A DNA stretch of 54,269 nucleotides, from the NCBI GenBank assembly GCA_947448625.1, contig CANFOT010000008.1:1-54269 (forward strand), in the 5' to 3' direction. Position 1 is the first letter of the stretch. Every line of letters starts with the position of its first letter. This stretch comes from Burkholderiaceae bacterium. Its GTDB lineage: Bacteria; Pseudomonadota; Gammaproteobacteria; Burkholderiales; Burkholderiaceae. Under the pieces are notes generated by a model. That model was not told where the DNA came from, did not search any database, and saw only the letters and a list, made by a program, of their open reading frames with translations. Below, piece by piece: positions 23,675-32,147 of the stretch. The position numbers and the translations under genes were made by a program.

Positions 23675-24085
23675 TTATTTAGGCACAGCGGGGCTCGGCA
23701 GCATGTCTGCGGGACCGGGGTAGGGTTCGCTCAGATCTCTTACTGTAGGAATGGGAATGTCTGCGCAAATGGGCTTTGGGCCCAAGGCATTCAGGAAGTT
23801 ACAGTCTTGCTTCGTAGCGGCCGAGGCGGCATGCTCCAAGGGTGATTTGCCGGTTGTTACGGTAGAGATTGTGCTGGCTGCAGTTGCGGGATTGGCTACG
23901 GCGACTGAGGCTGCTGCAGTACCTACTGAGCTGGCCGCGCCAGTAGCCGAGCCTCCTAGAGCCATGAGGGGTGCAGCACAGCCAGTTAAATTGAGGCAGA
24001 GTGCTGCGTAACTCAGAGTAATGCTGGAATAAAAGAAAAAAGCAGACCAAACCCGTCGGGCTGGTCTGCTTAGACAAGCAGTCAA
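23675..24085 (-). CDS. Small Ala/Ser/Thr-rich putative lipoprotein, uncertain start
   Basis: No known family recognised. The frame contains a convincing lipobox, LNLTGC, followed by a low-complexity Gly/Ala/Ser/Thr stretch, then KSPLEHAASAATKQDCNFLNALGPKPIC and a Pro-rich end. There is no ATG before the lipobox. TTG at 24085 gives an n-region with Arg residues (SRPARR) and a hydrophobic stretch, i.e. a workable signal peptide, and begins ten bases after the stop of the upstream gene. Its first codons then lie in the hairpin that would terminate that upstream gene. TTG 24160 and GTG 24127 are longer options overlapping the neighbour. Confidence 0.55.
   Translation of the reverse strand: MTACLSRPARRVWSAFFFYSSITLSYAALCLNLTGCAAPLMALGGSATGAASSVGTAAASVAVANPATAASTISTVTTGKSPLEHAASAATKQDCNFLNALGPKPICADIPIPTVRDLSEPYPGPADMLPSPAVPK
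24031..24070 (-). terminator. Hairpin with U-tract after the surface-adhesin E-like gene
   Basis: On the minus strand, arms AGCAGACCA and TGGTCTGCT form nine perfect pairs, with GCCCG/CGGG able to pair inside the loop, followed by TTTTT then CTTTT. It begins 26 bases after the stop at 24096. It is a textbook intrinsic terminator, but it overlaps the probable start region of the next lipoprotein gene, so readthrough or a start further down is implied. Confidence 0.8.
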
Positions 24086-24095
24086 AGCGATGGGT

Positions 24096-24503
24096 TTATT
24101 TGCGTTGACAGACAACGTTAAACACACCGGCTGTCCAAGATTCGCTGATGACGGGCTCAAATTGACTGTTTGGAGTTTTGTTATCTGAAACTACTTTTCC
24201 TGCACCTTTATTGCCAGCGAATTCTTTGTATTCGATTGGGCGATAGCTAATGGCAGGGCAGTTGTATTCGTTAATGCCAATGATGGAGCCAACAGGCTGT
24301 TTTGTTTTTGGATTAACGCCTGGCTTTTTAAAGTCCAGCATCGATAAGATTTGCGCTTTTTCACCAGAGCTGGTGATGGTATCTGCATCCACATACACTA
24401 CCATTGCCTCGTTGGATCCCAATTCCGTCCAAGCCGCAAAGCTGTTGGAGAAAGGGAGCAGGCAAAGAGTGGTCGCGATACTGAGTACGTGTATTTTTTT
24501 CAT
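24096..24503 (-). CDS. Surface-adhesin protein E-like small exported protein
   Basis: Exported protein of 135 aa with a signal peptide (KKIHVLSIATTLCLLPFS, cut near SFA). The mature part follows the loose pattern of the surface-adhesin protein E family: AWTELGSNEAMVVYVDADTI, LSMLDFKKPG, an INEYNCP cysteine, and a closing VFNVVCQRK cysteine that probably pairs with it. Haemophilus protein E binds host plasminogen and laminin; in environmental bacteria the family has no proven role, so only the fold should be carried over. A strong terminator hairpin follows. Confidence 0.7.
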   Translation of the reverse strand: MKKIHVLSIATTLCLLPFSNSFAAWTELGSNEAMVVYVDADTITSSGEKAQILSMLDFKKPGVNPKTKQPVGSIIGINEYNCPAISYRPIEYKEFAGNKGAGKVVSDNKTPNSQFEPVISESWTAGVFNVVCQRK

Positions 24504-24574
24504 GATAGATAGCGTTGTTATTAGATGGGTTGGATGCCAATTGGGTCTTCAGGACTCATTCTAAACTCCCTGAC

Positions 24575-27040
24575 TTATTTTTCCTTAATATTTAGATCCA
24601 GCTGTCGACTGATCTTTTGGGGCTTCATTTGGAGGGGGAGGTAGTCATTGCGTGCCCATAGCGCGCTCATATTTCGGTAGAGTTTATTCTGCACCCAGCC
24701 AGATTGCCCAGTTTGGTAAATAAAGAGAGATTGCTCTAAATCCGATAGGTCGTAGATAGTTCGAAGGCTAGGCGCCTGCTTGGTTTCAAAAGGATTATCA
24801 GCTCTCAATAGTTCGAGTCGGCCCACATTGATGCTAAAGCTATCGCCTGGAAATGGCTGCGTCAAATTGAAAAGACTCCCAAGCATTGGAACTTTGCTGA
24901 AGGGGCGATGTTCTGAGACTGCAACATGCGCATTACCCCAAGCCCAATTTTTGGGATTACTGCCAAATTGCGCGCTCAGTTTTTCTAGTGCCGTATCTAG
25001 TGCTGCATTTGAAGCGTCAGCACAGCTTTCGATCTGCTCAGTTTTGGGGTCGTTGCACCAGGGGCTGTTCGGATTTTGTAGTTGCAGGATTAGGGCGTGT
25101 CTAAAGTTCCGCGCGCCATAATTTTCCGCAAATAAATACCCCAAACGTGAAAATAGTTTGCGAGAGAGTTGATCGGCCCAGGCGTTAAAAACGAGCGCAC
25201 CTACGCTATCCACCTTCATATCACCATCAAAGTTCTTACTCAATTCCATAGCTTGTGGAGCGAGAGAATGCTTTGATTGTGCGGATTTAAATAGCTCTAG
25301 TAACGGTGTGGCGCCAAAAGAGAGGGTATCTGCCTGCATGGCTTTCATAGAGGCTAGATCATGGTTGGATCTTCCTTTAATCAATTCCACGATACGATCG
25401 TAGCGAGTAGGTAGGTCCCAATCCCCGGTCAACGGATTGGGATCATTGCCAGCCAATATTTTTTGGTTGGCAGTAGCAATCCAATTGGAGTCCGGATTAT
25501 TGCTACTGGGTAGCTGTTCAAATGGAACGTAGCCAGCCCAGTCATACTGCTTCTCCCACCCTAAGGCAGGCGCCACACCATAGAGGCCTTGATGCAATGT
25601 GCGCTTGGGCGCAACTCCCGCTGCCTGAAAGGAGATATGGCCATCTATATCGGCCATCACAACGTTCTGCATAGGTGCATAGTTTTTGCGAAGTGCCTGC
25701 TTGAATGTATCTAAATCTTTGGCATGATTCATATCCAGTAGGCCGGCAACAGATTGATTCTCAAGGTCCAAGGCGGTCCAGCGCAAAGCTAGTGCAAAGC
25801 GATCGGTATCAATGGCCCGTTTCGCGCGGGCATATGATTCAGAAATCACTGGGCCATGTCGAGTTTCTTTGACTAAAAAGCGAAGAGGGGGCGCACCTTT
25901 AATATCGATAATTTCTTGGCGAACCTTAAAAGGGATGGGGCCTTCTGGACCGCGGTACACGCCAGGATTTTTAGGATCTAGTTGTTCGATGTATAAGTCC
26001 TGTACGTCTGGTCCGGTATTTGTGAAGCTCCAGGCAAACTTATCCGTCCTGCCTAAGACAACCGCTGGAATTCCAGGAAGGGTGCCGCCAATCACATTCA
26101 GTCCGGGTGCCTCTAGATGGGCGAAATACCAAATCGCCGGTGCGGACAAGCCTAGATGAGGATCGTTGGCGAGTAAGGGCTTGCCAGATGTCGTGAGTTT
26201 TCCGCTGAGAGCCCAATTATTGGAGCCGATACCATCTTTGCCACCGGGCACTTCATTCATGGCTAATTCAGTTGCAGGCAGTTTCTTTGATCTTTCTTCT
26301 CTCGCTAGCGAGTTTGCATTAAAGACATTTAGGTCCTGATACATCTTGGCAAAGTCGACATTGCTCACGGGTTCTCCCGGCGTATATGCCGGCATGACTT
26401 CCCAAATTTGCTTGGTATTTAAAAATTGGGAGAGCTCAAGGCGTTGCAATTCTTGATGCCAGTTGCCACCAAGATCAAGAGCCATCATCAGCATCCACGC
26501 CACACTGTCAGTTGGTGACCAGTGCCCCGGCTTAGACCCAGTTAAAAAGTATTCAAGCGGTAGTGCCCAGCCTAAATGGGCGTTACCCGCATTAACCCCA
26601 TCTGCATAAGATTGAAGTAATCGCTTGGTGGCAATAGGGTAACGATCAAATTGTTTTTCAGCTGCGTGTTTAATGCCGAGCGTACGAATGAAGCGATCGA
26701 TTGCCAGGGTTTCTTTGCCGAGAATCTCCGACAGCCGCCCACTCGCCAACCGCCGATTAATTTCCATTTGCCAGGAACGTTCGCTAGCGTGCAGGTAGCC
26801 TAAGGCAAACAGTGCATCTGAAGAGCTCTTGGCCTGAATATGGGGAATGTCACTCTCATCAAAGGTAATGGCAACCGAGTCACCCAAGGCCTTAATGACT
26901 CGCTTTCCAGAGGGATTGGTATGGGCGGAGAGGAGATAAATGATTCCAGCGGTAACGCTTAAGATCAGGACTGTTGAGCCCAGCCAAAAGGTGGCTTTCA
27001 GTAGGGTTTTAAGGCCAGTGCTCGGTGTAGGGACTTTCAT
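24575..27040 (-). CDS. Penicillin acylase family N-terminal-nucleophile hydrolase
   Basis: Large amidase precursor, 821 aa, with a membrane-anchor or signal segment near the N-terminus (about 11-35). It should self-cleave to give alpha and beta chains. The beta chain would begin at Ser273 in GIGSNNWALSG, the nucleophile in this family, followed by LLANDPHLGLSAPAIWYFAHL and FAWSFTNTGPDVQDLYIEQ. The N-terminal IHGASSSDALFALGY-type region is recognisable here as PHIQAKSSSDALFALGYLHA. Family members hydrolyse penicillins, cephalosporins or, often, acyl-homoserine lactones; length and architecture fit the AHL-acylase-like branch as well as others, so the substrate is open. Confidence 0.9.
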   Translation of the reverse strand: MKVPTPSTGLKTLLKATFWLGSTVLILSVTAGIIYLLSAHTNPSGKRVIKALGDSVAITFDESDIPHIQAKSSSDALFALGYLHASERSWQMEINRRLASGRLSEILGKETLAIDRFIRTLGIKHAAEKQFDRYPIATKRLLQSYADGVNAGNAHLGWALPLEYFLTGSKPGHWSPTDSVAWMLMMALDLGGNWHQELQRLELSQFLNTKQIWEVMPAYTPGEPVSNVDFAKMYQDLNVFNANSLAREERSKKLPATELAMNEVPGGKDGIGSNNWALSGKLTTSGKPLLANDPHLGLSAPAIWYFAHLEAPGLNVIGGTLPGIPAVVLGRTDKFAWSFTNTGPDVQDLYIEQLDPKNPGVYRGPEGPIPFKVRQEIIDIKGAPPLRFLVKETRHGPVISESYARAKRAIDTDRFALALRWTALDLENQSVAGLLDMNHAKDLDTFKQALRKNYAPMQNVVMADIDGHISFQAAGVAPKRTLHQGLYGVAPALGWEKQYDWAGYVPFEQLPSSNNPDSNWIATANQKILAGNDPNPLTGDWDLPTRYDRIVELIKGRSNHDLASMKAMQADTLSFGATPLLELFKSAQSKHSLAPQAMELSKNFDGDMKVDSVGALVFNAWADQLSRKLFSRLGYLFAENYGARNFRHALILQLQNPNSPWCNDPKTEQIESCADASNAALDTALEKLSAQFGSNPKNWAWGNAHVAVSEHRPFSKVPMLGSLFNLTQPFPGDSFSINVGRLELLRADNPFETKQAPSLRTIYDLSDLEQSLFIYQTGQSGWVQNKLYRNMSALWARNDYLPLQMKPQKISRQLDLNIKEK

Positions 27041-27173
27041 CAGAATAGTGTAGTGGGTTTACCTTGATTCCAGCCTAAGCTTGATGAAAACGGGCTTCAC
27101 ACGTCCAATAGGCCTCGCATGCTAAAATTTTGCTTGTCTTGATTTATTTAGTGCGGCTTTATTGCCCGCACAG

Positions 27174-27262
27174 GCCCGAGTGGTGAAATCGGTAGACACA
27201 GCAGATTTAAAATCTGCCGACTCAAAAAAGTCGTGCCGGTTCGATTCCGGCCTCGGGCACCA
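27174..27262 (+). tRNA. tRNA-Leu (anticodon UAA)
   Basis: The acceptor stem GCCCGAG pairs with CTCGGGC, followed by an encoded ACCA end. The anticodon stem CAGAT/ATCTG carries the loop TTTAAAA with anticodon TAA. There is a long variable arm (CGACTC...), as expected for a class II tRNA, and the T loop is GGTTCGATTCC. Confidence 0.97.
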
Positions 27263-27299
27263 ATCGAAAACAAGCGCACTGGGCTGATGCCTCTGCCAC

Positions 27300-27926
27300 T
27301 CAAACCTTAATAGAGGATGACCCTACAGGTCGTTCGATTTCAAATATATCCTTGCTGCGCAAATAAAATGATTTGCCATGCATTCTTGCTATCAGACCTA
27401 GCTTTTCTACCAACACGTACCCATTCTCAGCATCATAGAATTGATCATCAATGTGGTAGTGAACTACATTGCCAATGACGATATTTCGATCATTTCCAAT
27501 GTCCATCACGTTCACGATGCGGCACTCCATGTTGATGGGCGACTCGGCAATTCTGGGCGGCTTAACTTGGATTGATGGCGCTGCTGTTAGTCCGGAATAT
27601 TTCAGCTCATCTTCGCCCTCTGGAAGTGGGGTAGCACAGAGACTCATTTTTTCGCCAATCGCTTCTGAAACCATATTCACTACAAATTCACCAGTGAGTT
27701 GCATATTGCGAACGGTATCTTTGGGCACACCTGGACTTTTGGAATCGATTCCTAAAACAATAATTGCTGGAGTGCTCGCCATGATGTTAAAAAAACTAAA
27801 GGGTGCTGCATTGACTCTTCCTTGATCATCTTGCGTAGTAACCAAGGCAATAGGTCTTGGCAAAATGCTACTCATGAGAAATTTGTAGCGATCTTTTGGC
27901 TTGGCGCTGCTGAGGTCTATGTGCAT
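27300..27926 (-). CDS. Flavin reductase-like FMN-binding split-barrel protein
   Basis: FMN-binding protein, 208 aa. Signatures of the flavin reductase-like domain: SSILPRPIALVTTQDDQGRVNAAPFSFFN near the N-terminus, KDTVRNMQLTGEFVVNMV and ECRIVNVMDIGND. Related proteins supply reduced flavin to monooxygenases or have unknown redox roles. No monooxygenase gene is adjacent. It follows a TctC-type binding protein on the same strand with a 30-base gap, so the two may be one transcript, perhaps for uptake and breakdown of an organic acid; that is conjecture. Confidence 0.88.
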   Translation of the reverse strand: MHIDLSSAKPKDRYKFLMSSILPRPIALVTTQDDQGRVNAAPFSFFNIMASTPAIIVLGIDSKSPGVPKDTVRNMQLTGEFVVNMVSEAIGEKMSLCATPLPEGEDELKYSGLTAAPSIQVKPPRIAESPINMECRIVNVMDIGNDRNIVIGNVVHYHIDDQFYDAENGYVLVEKLGLIARMHGKSFYLRSKDIFEIERPVGSSSIKV

Positions 27927-27956
27927 ATTATCGTGTAAGGTAATAGTGAGTGAGAT

Positions 27957-28949
27957 TCAGTCTAGGGTGATGCCGGCCTTCTCAATCACCACCTTCCAGT
28001 CCTGAATTTCTGACTGAATTTGTTTATTCATTTGAGCCGGGCTAGTGTGGGTACTGGTCCAGCCTTGCTCCAGTAGTTTGGATTTAACTTCTGGCATTGC
28101 CACAATTTTCCCGAGCTCAAGATTGATCTTATTGATGATGGCTGGCGAGGTTCCGCTGGGAGCCAAAATTCCGTACCAAGAGCCAACTTTATAACCTGGC
28201 ACCCCTTGATCCTTGATTGGCTTAACGTCTGGCAATGTTTCTAGTTGCTTCTCTCCTGTAACTGCAATTGCGCGTAATTTCCCGGACTTAATGTGCTGGA
28301 TGACTGACGGCACGGTTGAGAAACTCATCTGAATATCACCCCCTAACAAAGCGGTTGCCATTGGTGCGCCGCCTCGGTAAGGAACATGCACGATATCTAC
28401 TCCCGTCTGTTGATTGAAAACCTCTAGAGAGAGGTGGCCCGTTGTGGCAATGCCAGATGAGCCAGAGTGAAGCTTGCCAGGATTAGCTTTTGCATAAGCA
28501 ATTAATTCGGGAATGTTTTTGACGGGGACTTGATTATTCACCACCACGACATTCTCGACGTTAACCAAGATATCGACACCAGCAAAATCCTTTTCAGAAT
28601 CGTATGGCACCTTTTTCATAATTTTAGGAAGAACTTCAACCGGCCCAACTGAGCCAAGAAGTAGTGTGTAGCCATCCTTTTCAGCTCGGGCTACTTCTGC
28701 TGCGGCAATAATGCCGCCACCACCCGACTTATTATCAACGATGATCGTTTGCTTCCAGGCCTCACCTAATTTTTGGGCCAAGATTCGAGCCAGAATATCT
28801 GTGGCACCACCTGGAGCAAAGGGACTAATAATTTTGACTGTCCTGCTCGGAAAGGCGTTGACCGTTTCCTGTGCATGAGTGATTGGACCAAAACTCAGTA
28901 GCAGCGCAAGAATGAGCAAGCGACGTGCTTGGCGGGGCAATTGATTCAT
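27957..28949 (-). CDS. Tripartite tricarboxylate transporter-type solute-binding protein (Bug/TctC family), second copy
   Basis: Periplasmic binding protein, 330 aa, signal peptide ending near THA (RLLILALLLSFGPITHA). Motifs: IISPFAPGGATDILAR, IIVDNKSGGGG, KDGYTLLLGS, DIVHVPYRGGAPMATALLGGD and LAPSGTSPAI. It is a paralogue of the protein encoded at 15520-16512 and equal in length, but clearly diverged in the ligand-facing loops. Membrane partners (TctA/TctB) are again absent nearby. The ligand is probably a carboxylate and cannot be named. Confidence 0.92.
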   Translation of the reverse strand: MNQLPRQARRLLILALLLSFGPITHAQETVNAFPSRTVKIISPFAPGGATDILARILAQKLGEAWKQTIIVDNKSGGGGIIAAAEVARAEKDGYTLLLGSVGPVEVLPKIMKKVPYDSEKDFAGVDILVNVENVVVVNNQVPVKNIPELIAYAKANPGKLHSGSSGIATTGHLSLEVFNQQTGVDIVHVPYRGGAPMATALLGGDIQMSFSTVPSVIQHIKSGKLRAIAVTGEKQLETLPDVKPIKDQGVPGYKVGSWYGILAPSGTSPAIINKINLELGKIVAMPEVKSKLLEQGWTSTHTSPAQMNKQIQSEIQDWKVVIEKAGITLD

Positions 28950-29017
28950 TGGATTTTGTCTCCAGCATGCTAGATTTAGTTAGTATTATTTGAGCAGTTT
29001 ATATTGAATTTCTATTG

Positions 29018-29494
29018 ATGAACGACTATTGCCCACAATTGAGTACTCGCCTATTGCTCTTGCTTCTAAGCTTGTACGCAAGCTGTACTCCTGCAGAAAC
29101 ATTGGTATTTTCTTGTACAAGGGTGGAGCGAGACTATCAGGAGAGTTATGAGCTACAGGTAAGCACGCCTGTCCTGAATTCAGGAAACCAGAAGGGAAAG
29201 GTCTATCTAGACGGTCGCGATCTTGACCGAAGTGGGGGTGACGGCAATCAAATCATTAAAAACGTCGTCATTGGCAAAGATCGAGTTGCGTATTTAAGTG
29301 ACACCAATTTTGAGGCGGAAGTTTTTGATGGAATCTCTTATCCACCCGCAAATGTGATTGCAGTAGTGATGATTGATCGCCGCTCTGGAAAATTGCGGAG
29401 AGTGGAAACAATCTCCGGAGGAATTCTTGCCTTAAGCTTAGGGGAGGGCACCAGGTCTTACGAAGAGCAGTGCACCCCTATAAATCGTTTTTAG
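29018..29494 (+). CDS. Exported protein of unknown function
   Basis: Unrecognised protein, 158 aa from ATG 29018 (the TTG at 29015 adds one residue). An N-terminal signal segment rich in Leu (RLLLLLLSLYASCTPAETL) includes ASC and SCT cysteines, so a lipoprotein is possible but the lipobox is poor; a cut near PAE is an alternative. The mature part looks like a small beta-rich domain (VFSCTRVERDY ... VYLDGRD ... VIAVVMIDRRSGKLRRVE) with one cysteine near each end. It is convergent with exbD and overlaps its stop by four bases. Function unknown. Confidence 0.7.
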   Translation: MNDYCPQLSTRLLLLLLSLYASCTPAETLVFSCTRVERDYQESYELQVSTPVLNSGNQKGKVYLDGRDLDRSGGDGNQIIKNVVIGKDRVAYLSDTNFEAEVFDGISYPPANVIAVVMIDRRSGKLRRVETISGGILALSLGEGTRSYEEQCTPINRF

Positions 29495-29904
29495 TTGGGC
29501 TCCGTTACAAAGCCTAGCTTTGTTAAACCGGCACGACGAGATGCTGCCAATACTTGAGCAACGTACTCATACTTGACGGACTTGTCAGCGCGTAAGTTAA
29601 TTTCCGGTTGCGGTTCTTTCTGAGCTGCTTTTTCAGCATAGCCATCAAAAGTCTTTAAATCAATCGGCGTGCTATTCCAGAATATCTGGCCAGTAGCATC
29701 AATCGATAACTGCACAGACTCTGGTTTGACTTCGTTGCGCACACTATTAGCCTTGGGTAGCTCCACCTTTACTGCCTGCTGGATTACTGGCAGGGTGATC
29801 ATGAAAATAATCAAGAGCACCAACATGACATCCACCATAGGAGTCATGTTGATTTCCGCCATGATGGCGTCGTCGTTCTGATCGTTTTGCAGATTGAAGG
29901 ACAT
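29491..29904 (-). CDS. exbD: ExbD/TolR-family proton-channel subunit
   Basis: Inner-membrane protein of 137 aa with one N-terminal membrane helix containing the conserved proton-carrying Asp (NMTPMVDVMLVLLIIFMI) and a periplasmic domain ending ASRRAGLTKLGFVTEP. With ExbB it uses the proton motive force to energise TonB-dependent outer-membrane transport. It follows exbB by one base and tonB further upstream, so the set is ExbBD rather than TolQR. It overlaps the convergent gene's end by four bases. Confidence 0.93.
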   Translation of the reverse strand: MSFNLQNDQNDDAIMAEINMTPMVDVMLVLLIIFMITLPVIQQAVKVELPKANSVRNEVKPESVQLSIDATGQIFWNSTPIDLKTFDGYAEKAAQKEPQPEINLRADKSVKYEYVAQVLAASRRAGLTKLGFVTEPN

Positions 29905-29905
29905 T

Positions 29906-30598
29906 TTATTCTCCGGATTTCACGCGGGCGCCGGTCGCAAAGTAAGCAAGGAGATCATTGCCAAAGCGATTGAGGTCAGCAAGTAACAATTTATTAGCGC
30001 GATTAATGGCGTTAAAACCCAATACCGCTGGAATGGCTACTGCTAAGCCTAGAGCAGTCATGATGAGTGCCTCACCAATCGGGCCGGCAACTTGATCAAG
30101 TTGCGCACTACCCGAGCTGCTAATGGCAATTAAGGCGTGATAGATGCCCCAGACAGTTCCAAATAAGCCAATAAAAGGTGCGGTTGCACCCGTTGAGCCC
30201 AAGAAAGTAAGTCCTTTTTGGAGTTGTGCAGCAACACCATCAATGCTGTTCTTCAGACTTCTCGCCATCCACTCAGAGTAGTTCAGTGTTTGCAGGAGTT
30301 CGCGATGATTGCTCGATTGGCTTTGATGGTGGGCAGAGGCGCCACTAGCTGCTTTAGCAATTTGGTAATAAGGATTACTTGCATGGCTGGTGAATATGTT
30401 TAGACCTTGATCATAGGAGGTAGCGCGCCAAAATTGATCGAGCTCAGGCTTGAGTTTGCGCAGATTGCGTAAATCCCAAAAGCGGGATAGCAGGATCACC
30501 CAAGTCACGATGGAGCAAGTCAGAAGTGCGAGCGCCACAAAGCGAGTAATTGTGTCGCCTTCAAGCCATAAATTTGCTAAGCCAAATGGTGTATTCAT
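29906..30598 (-). CDS. exbB: ExbB/TolQ/MotA-family proton-channel subunit
   Basis: Inner-membrane protein, 230 aa, with three membrane segments: one near residues 17-40, and a pair around LTFLGSTGATAPFIGLFGTVWGIYHALI and GEALIMTALGLAVAIPAVLGFNAI, both family hallmarks. The large cytoplasmic loop between the first and second helices is typical. It lies five bases after tonB and one base before exbD, so it is the motor of the TonB system encoded here. Confidence 0.93.
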   Translation of the reverse strand: MNTPFGLANLWLEGDTITRFVALALLTCSIVTWVILLSRFWDLRNLRKLKPELDQFWRATSYDQGLNIFTSHASNPYYQIAKAASGASAHHQSQSSNHRELLQTLNYSEWMARSLKNSIDGVAAQLQKGLTFLGSTGATAPFIGLFGTVWGIYHALIAISSSGSAQLDQVAGPIGEALIMTALGLAVAIPAVLGFNAINRANKLLLADLNRFGNDLLAYFATGARVKSGE

Positions 30599-30603
30599 GA
30601 TGT

Positions 30604-31299
30604 TTAATTCTTTAAATTAAATTTAATTAAAAGGTTGGTAGAAATTCTGGCGGGTGAGCCGTTAACTAGAAAAGGTTTAAAGCGATAACGTCGACCAATC
30701 TCGGTTGCTGCTCGATCTAATCTAGGAAATGAACTGGAACGCAATAAGGCTACATCTTCAACATTACCGCTTTCATCAATAATGAGTCGTACTACTACCT
30801 CACCTTGCTCTCCAGATCGCTTTGAGAACGAGGGATAGTATGCATCTGCATCTGGTTGGTACGCGACGACCAGTTTACCAATGTCAGTCTGTATTGGTGT
30901 GCCGCTGGATCCCGAGCTGGTGGCTGGAGCAACCGTGGCATTTGGGGCTTGTGACTCACTTTTGGACTGCTGAGGCGTGGGCGGAGTGGCTGCCTGTTGT
31001 TGGTTTTGTGGTGGTGTTGGTGCTTGGGTGGATTTCTCATCCACAGTTTTCTTCTTTTGCTCCTGCTTTGGTTTTGGTGGGGGTGCAGCTGGAGTAGCTT
31101 GGGGTTGTTTAGCCGCCTCAGGACTCACGAGATTGGCCATGACGCGTGCATCGTCCTGATTGGTATCGTTATCGGGCTTCATGCCGCTCTGAAAGCCAAT
31201 TAAAAATAGCAGATGCAGTGCAATGACAATGCCGATAATAATGCGTTCAGTTTTATCGAAGGGCAGGTGATCGTTCATTCGAGTTAAAAAAGTGCTCAT
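30604..31299 (-). CDS. tonB: TonB energy-transducing protein
   Basis: TonB of 231 aa: a short cytoplasmic end, one membrane helix (IIIGIVIALHLLFLIGF, about 20-37), a Pro/Gln/Lys-rich periplasmic spacer (about 70-130, PPPKPKQEQKKKTV), and the C-terminal domain with YPSFSKRSGEQGEVVVRLII and RYRFKPFLVNG. The penultimate region binds TonB boxes of outer-membrane receptors. No receptor gene is in the window. The start overlaps the murI stop by four bases, an unusual neighbour giving translational coupling. Confidence 0.93.
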   Translation of the reverse strand: MSTFLTRMNDHLPFDKTERIIIGIVIALHLLFLIGFQSGMKPDNDTNQDDARVMANLVSPEAAKQPQATPAAPPPKPKQEQKKKTVDEKSTQAPTPPQNQQQAATPPTPQQSKSESQAPNATVAPATSSGSSGTPIQTDIGKLVVAYQPDADAYYPSFSKRSGEQGEVVVRLIIDESGNVEDVALLRSSSFPRLDRAATEIGRRYRFKPFLVNGSPARISTNLLIKFNLKN

Positions 31300-32105
31300 T
31301 TAAACGTACTCACCAAATGCGACTCAATTTGATGCTTGCTGAGGTCGGACTGCATTAACTCTTGCGCCATCAGCAGTAAATTTTCTGAATCTTTGCTGCT
31401 GATTAATCTAATTAACCCGTGTTTGCCATGAACTAGTTCTTTGTCTTGCGCTTCCAATTTACGCTTGAGCTGTCTTACTACTGCATCGCTCGTGTCGATG
31501 AGATTAATTGAGTCACCCAATAATTTGCGAATAGCTTTTCTTAAGAAGGGGTAGTGAGTACACCCTAGCACTAGAGTATCGGCCCTTGCATCCTGAATAG
31601 GCTCCAGGTGCTTGGCAAGAAGCTCCAAGGTTTCTTCGCTATTGGCCTGGCCTGCCTCAATTAGCGGAACTAAGCCGGCACCAGCTTGTTTAATGAACTG
31701 ATAATTGATTGGTAATGTTGCTAGTAAAGCAGTGAACTTATCGCTCTTGAGTGTCGCTTCAGTGGCGAGTACGCCCACAATGCCATTGGCGGATTGCATC
31801 GCCGCAGGCTTGATGCCTGGCTCCACTCCAATAATTGGAATATGTTGAAGGGTAGTGCGAATTTGTGCGATTGCTTCGGCGGTAGCGGTGTTGCATGCAA
31901 CCATGATTGCGTCGCAACCTTGCGCCGCTAAATATTGGCAGAGCTCCATACTGCGCGCGGAAATCCATTCGCTAGCCCTCTCCCCATAAGGAGCATTAAT
32001 GGAGTCCGCCAAATAAATATAGTCATGCTGAGGAAGCTGACGCAGAGCCTCATCCAAAATGGATAAGCCTCCAACGCCAGAATCAAATACCCCGATGAGT
32101 GCCAA
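31296..32105 (-). CDS. murI: Glutamate racemase
   Basis: Cytoplasmic enzyme making D-glutamate for peptidoglycan, 269 aa. Both catalytic cysteines are present: Cys71 in VACNTATAEA and Cys182 in LGCTHYPFL. N-terminal FDSGVGGLSIL and DSINAPYGER complete the active site. It lies 42 bases downstream of the class I fumarase gene and overlaps tonB by four bases, making a probable fumarase-murI-tonB-exbB-exbD transcript. Confidence 0.96.
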   Translation of the reverse strand: MALIGVFDSGVGGLSILDEALRQLPQHDYIYLADSINAPYGERASEWISARSMELCQYLAAQGCDAIMVACNTATAEAIAQIRTTLQHIPIIGVEPGIKPAAMQSANGIVGVLATEATLKSDKFTALLATLPINYQFIKQAGAGLVPLIEAGQANSEETLELLAKHLEPIQDARADTLVLGCTHYPFLRKAIRKLLGDSINLIDTSDAVVRQLKRKLEAQDKELVHGKHGLIRLISSKDSENLLLMAQELMQSDLSKHQIESHLVSTFK

Positions 32106-32147
32106 GTAAACAGTCGCTTAACTATAGATCGCTATTGAGCTTTTACC

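Noticed and set aside
24780..26159. Two plus-strand frames above 110 codons opposite the penicillin acylase gene
   Set aside because: Antisense to a full-length protein with catalytic motifs; no starts with ribosome-binding sites.
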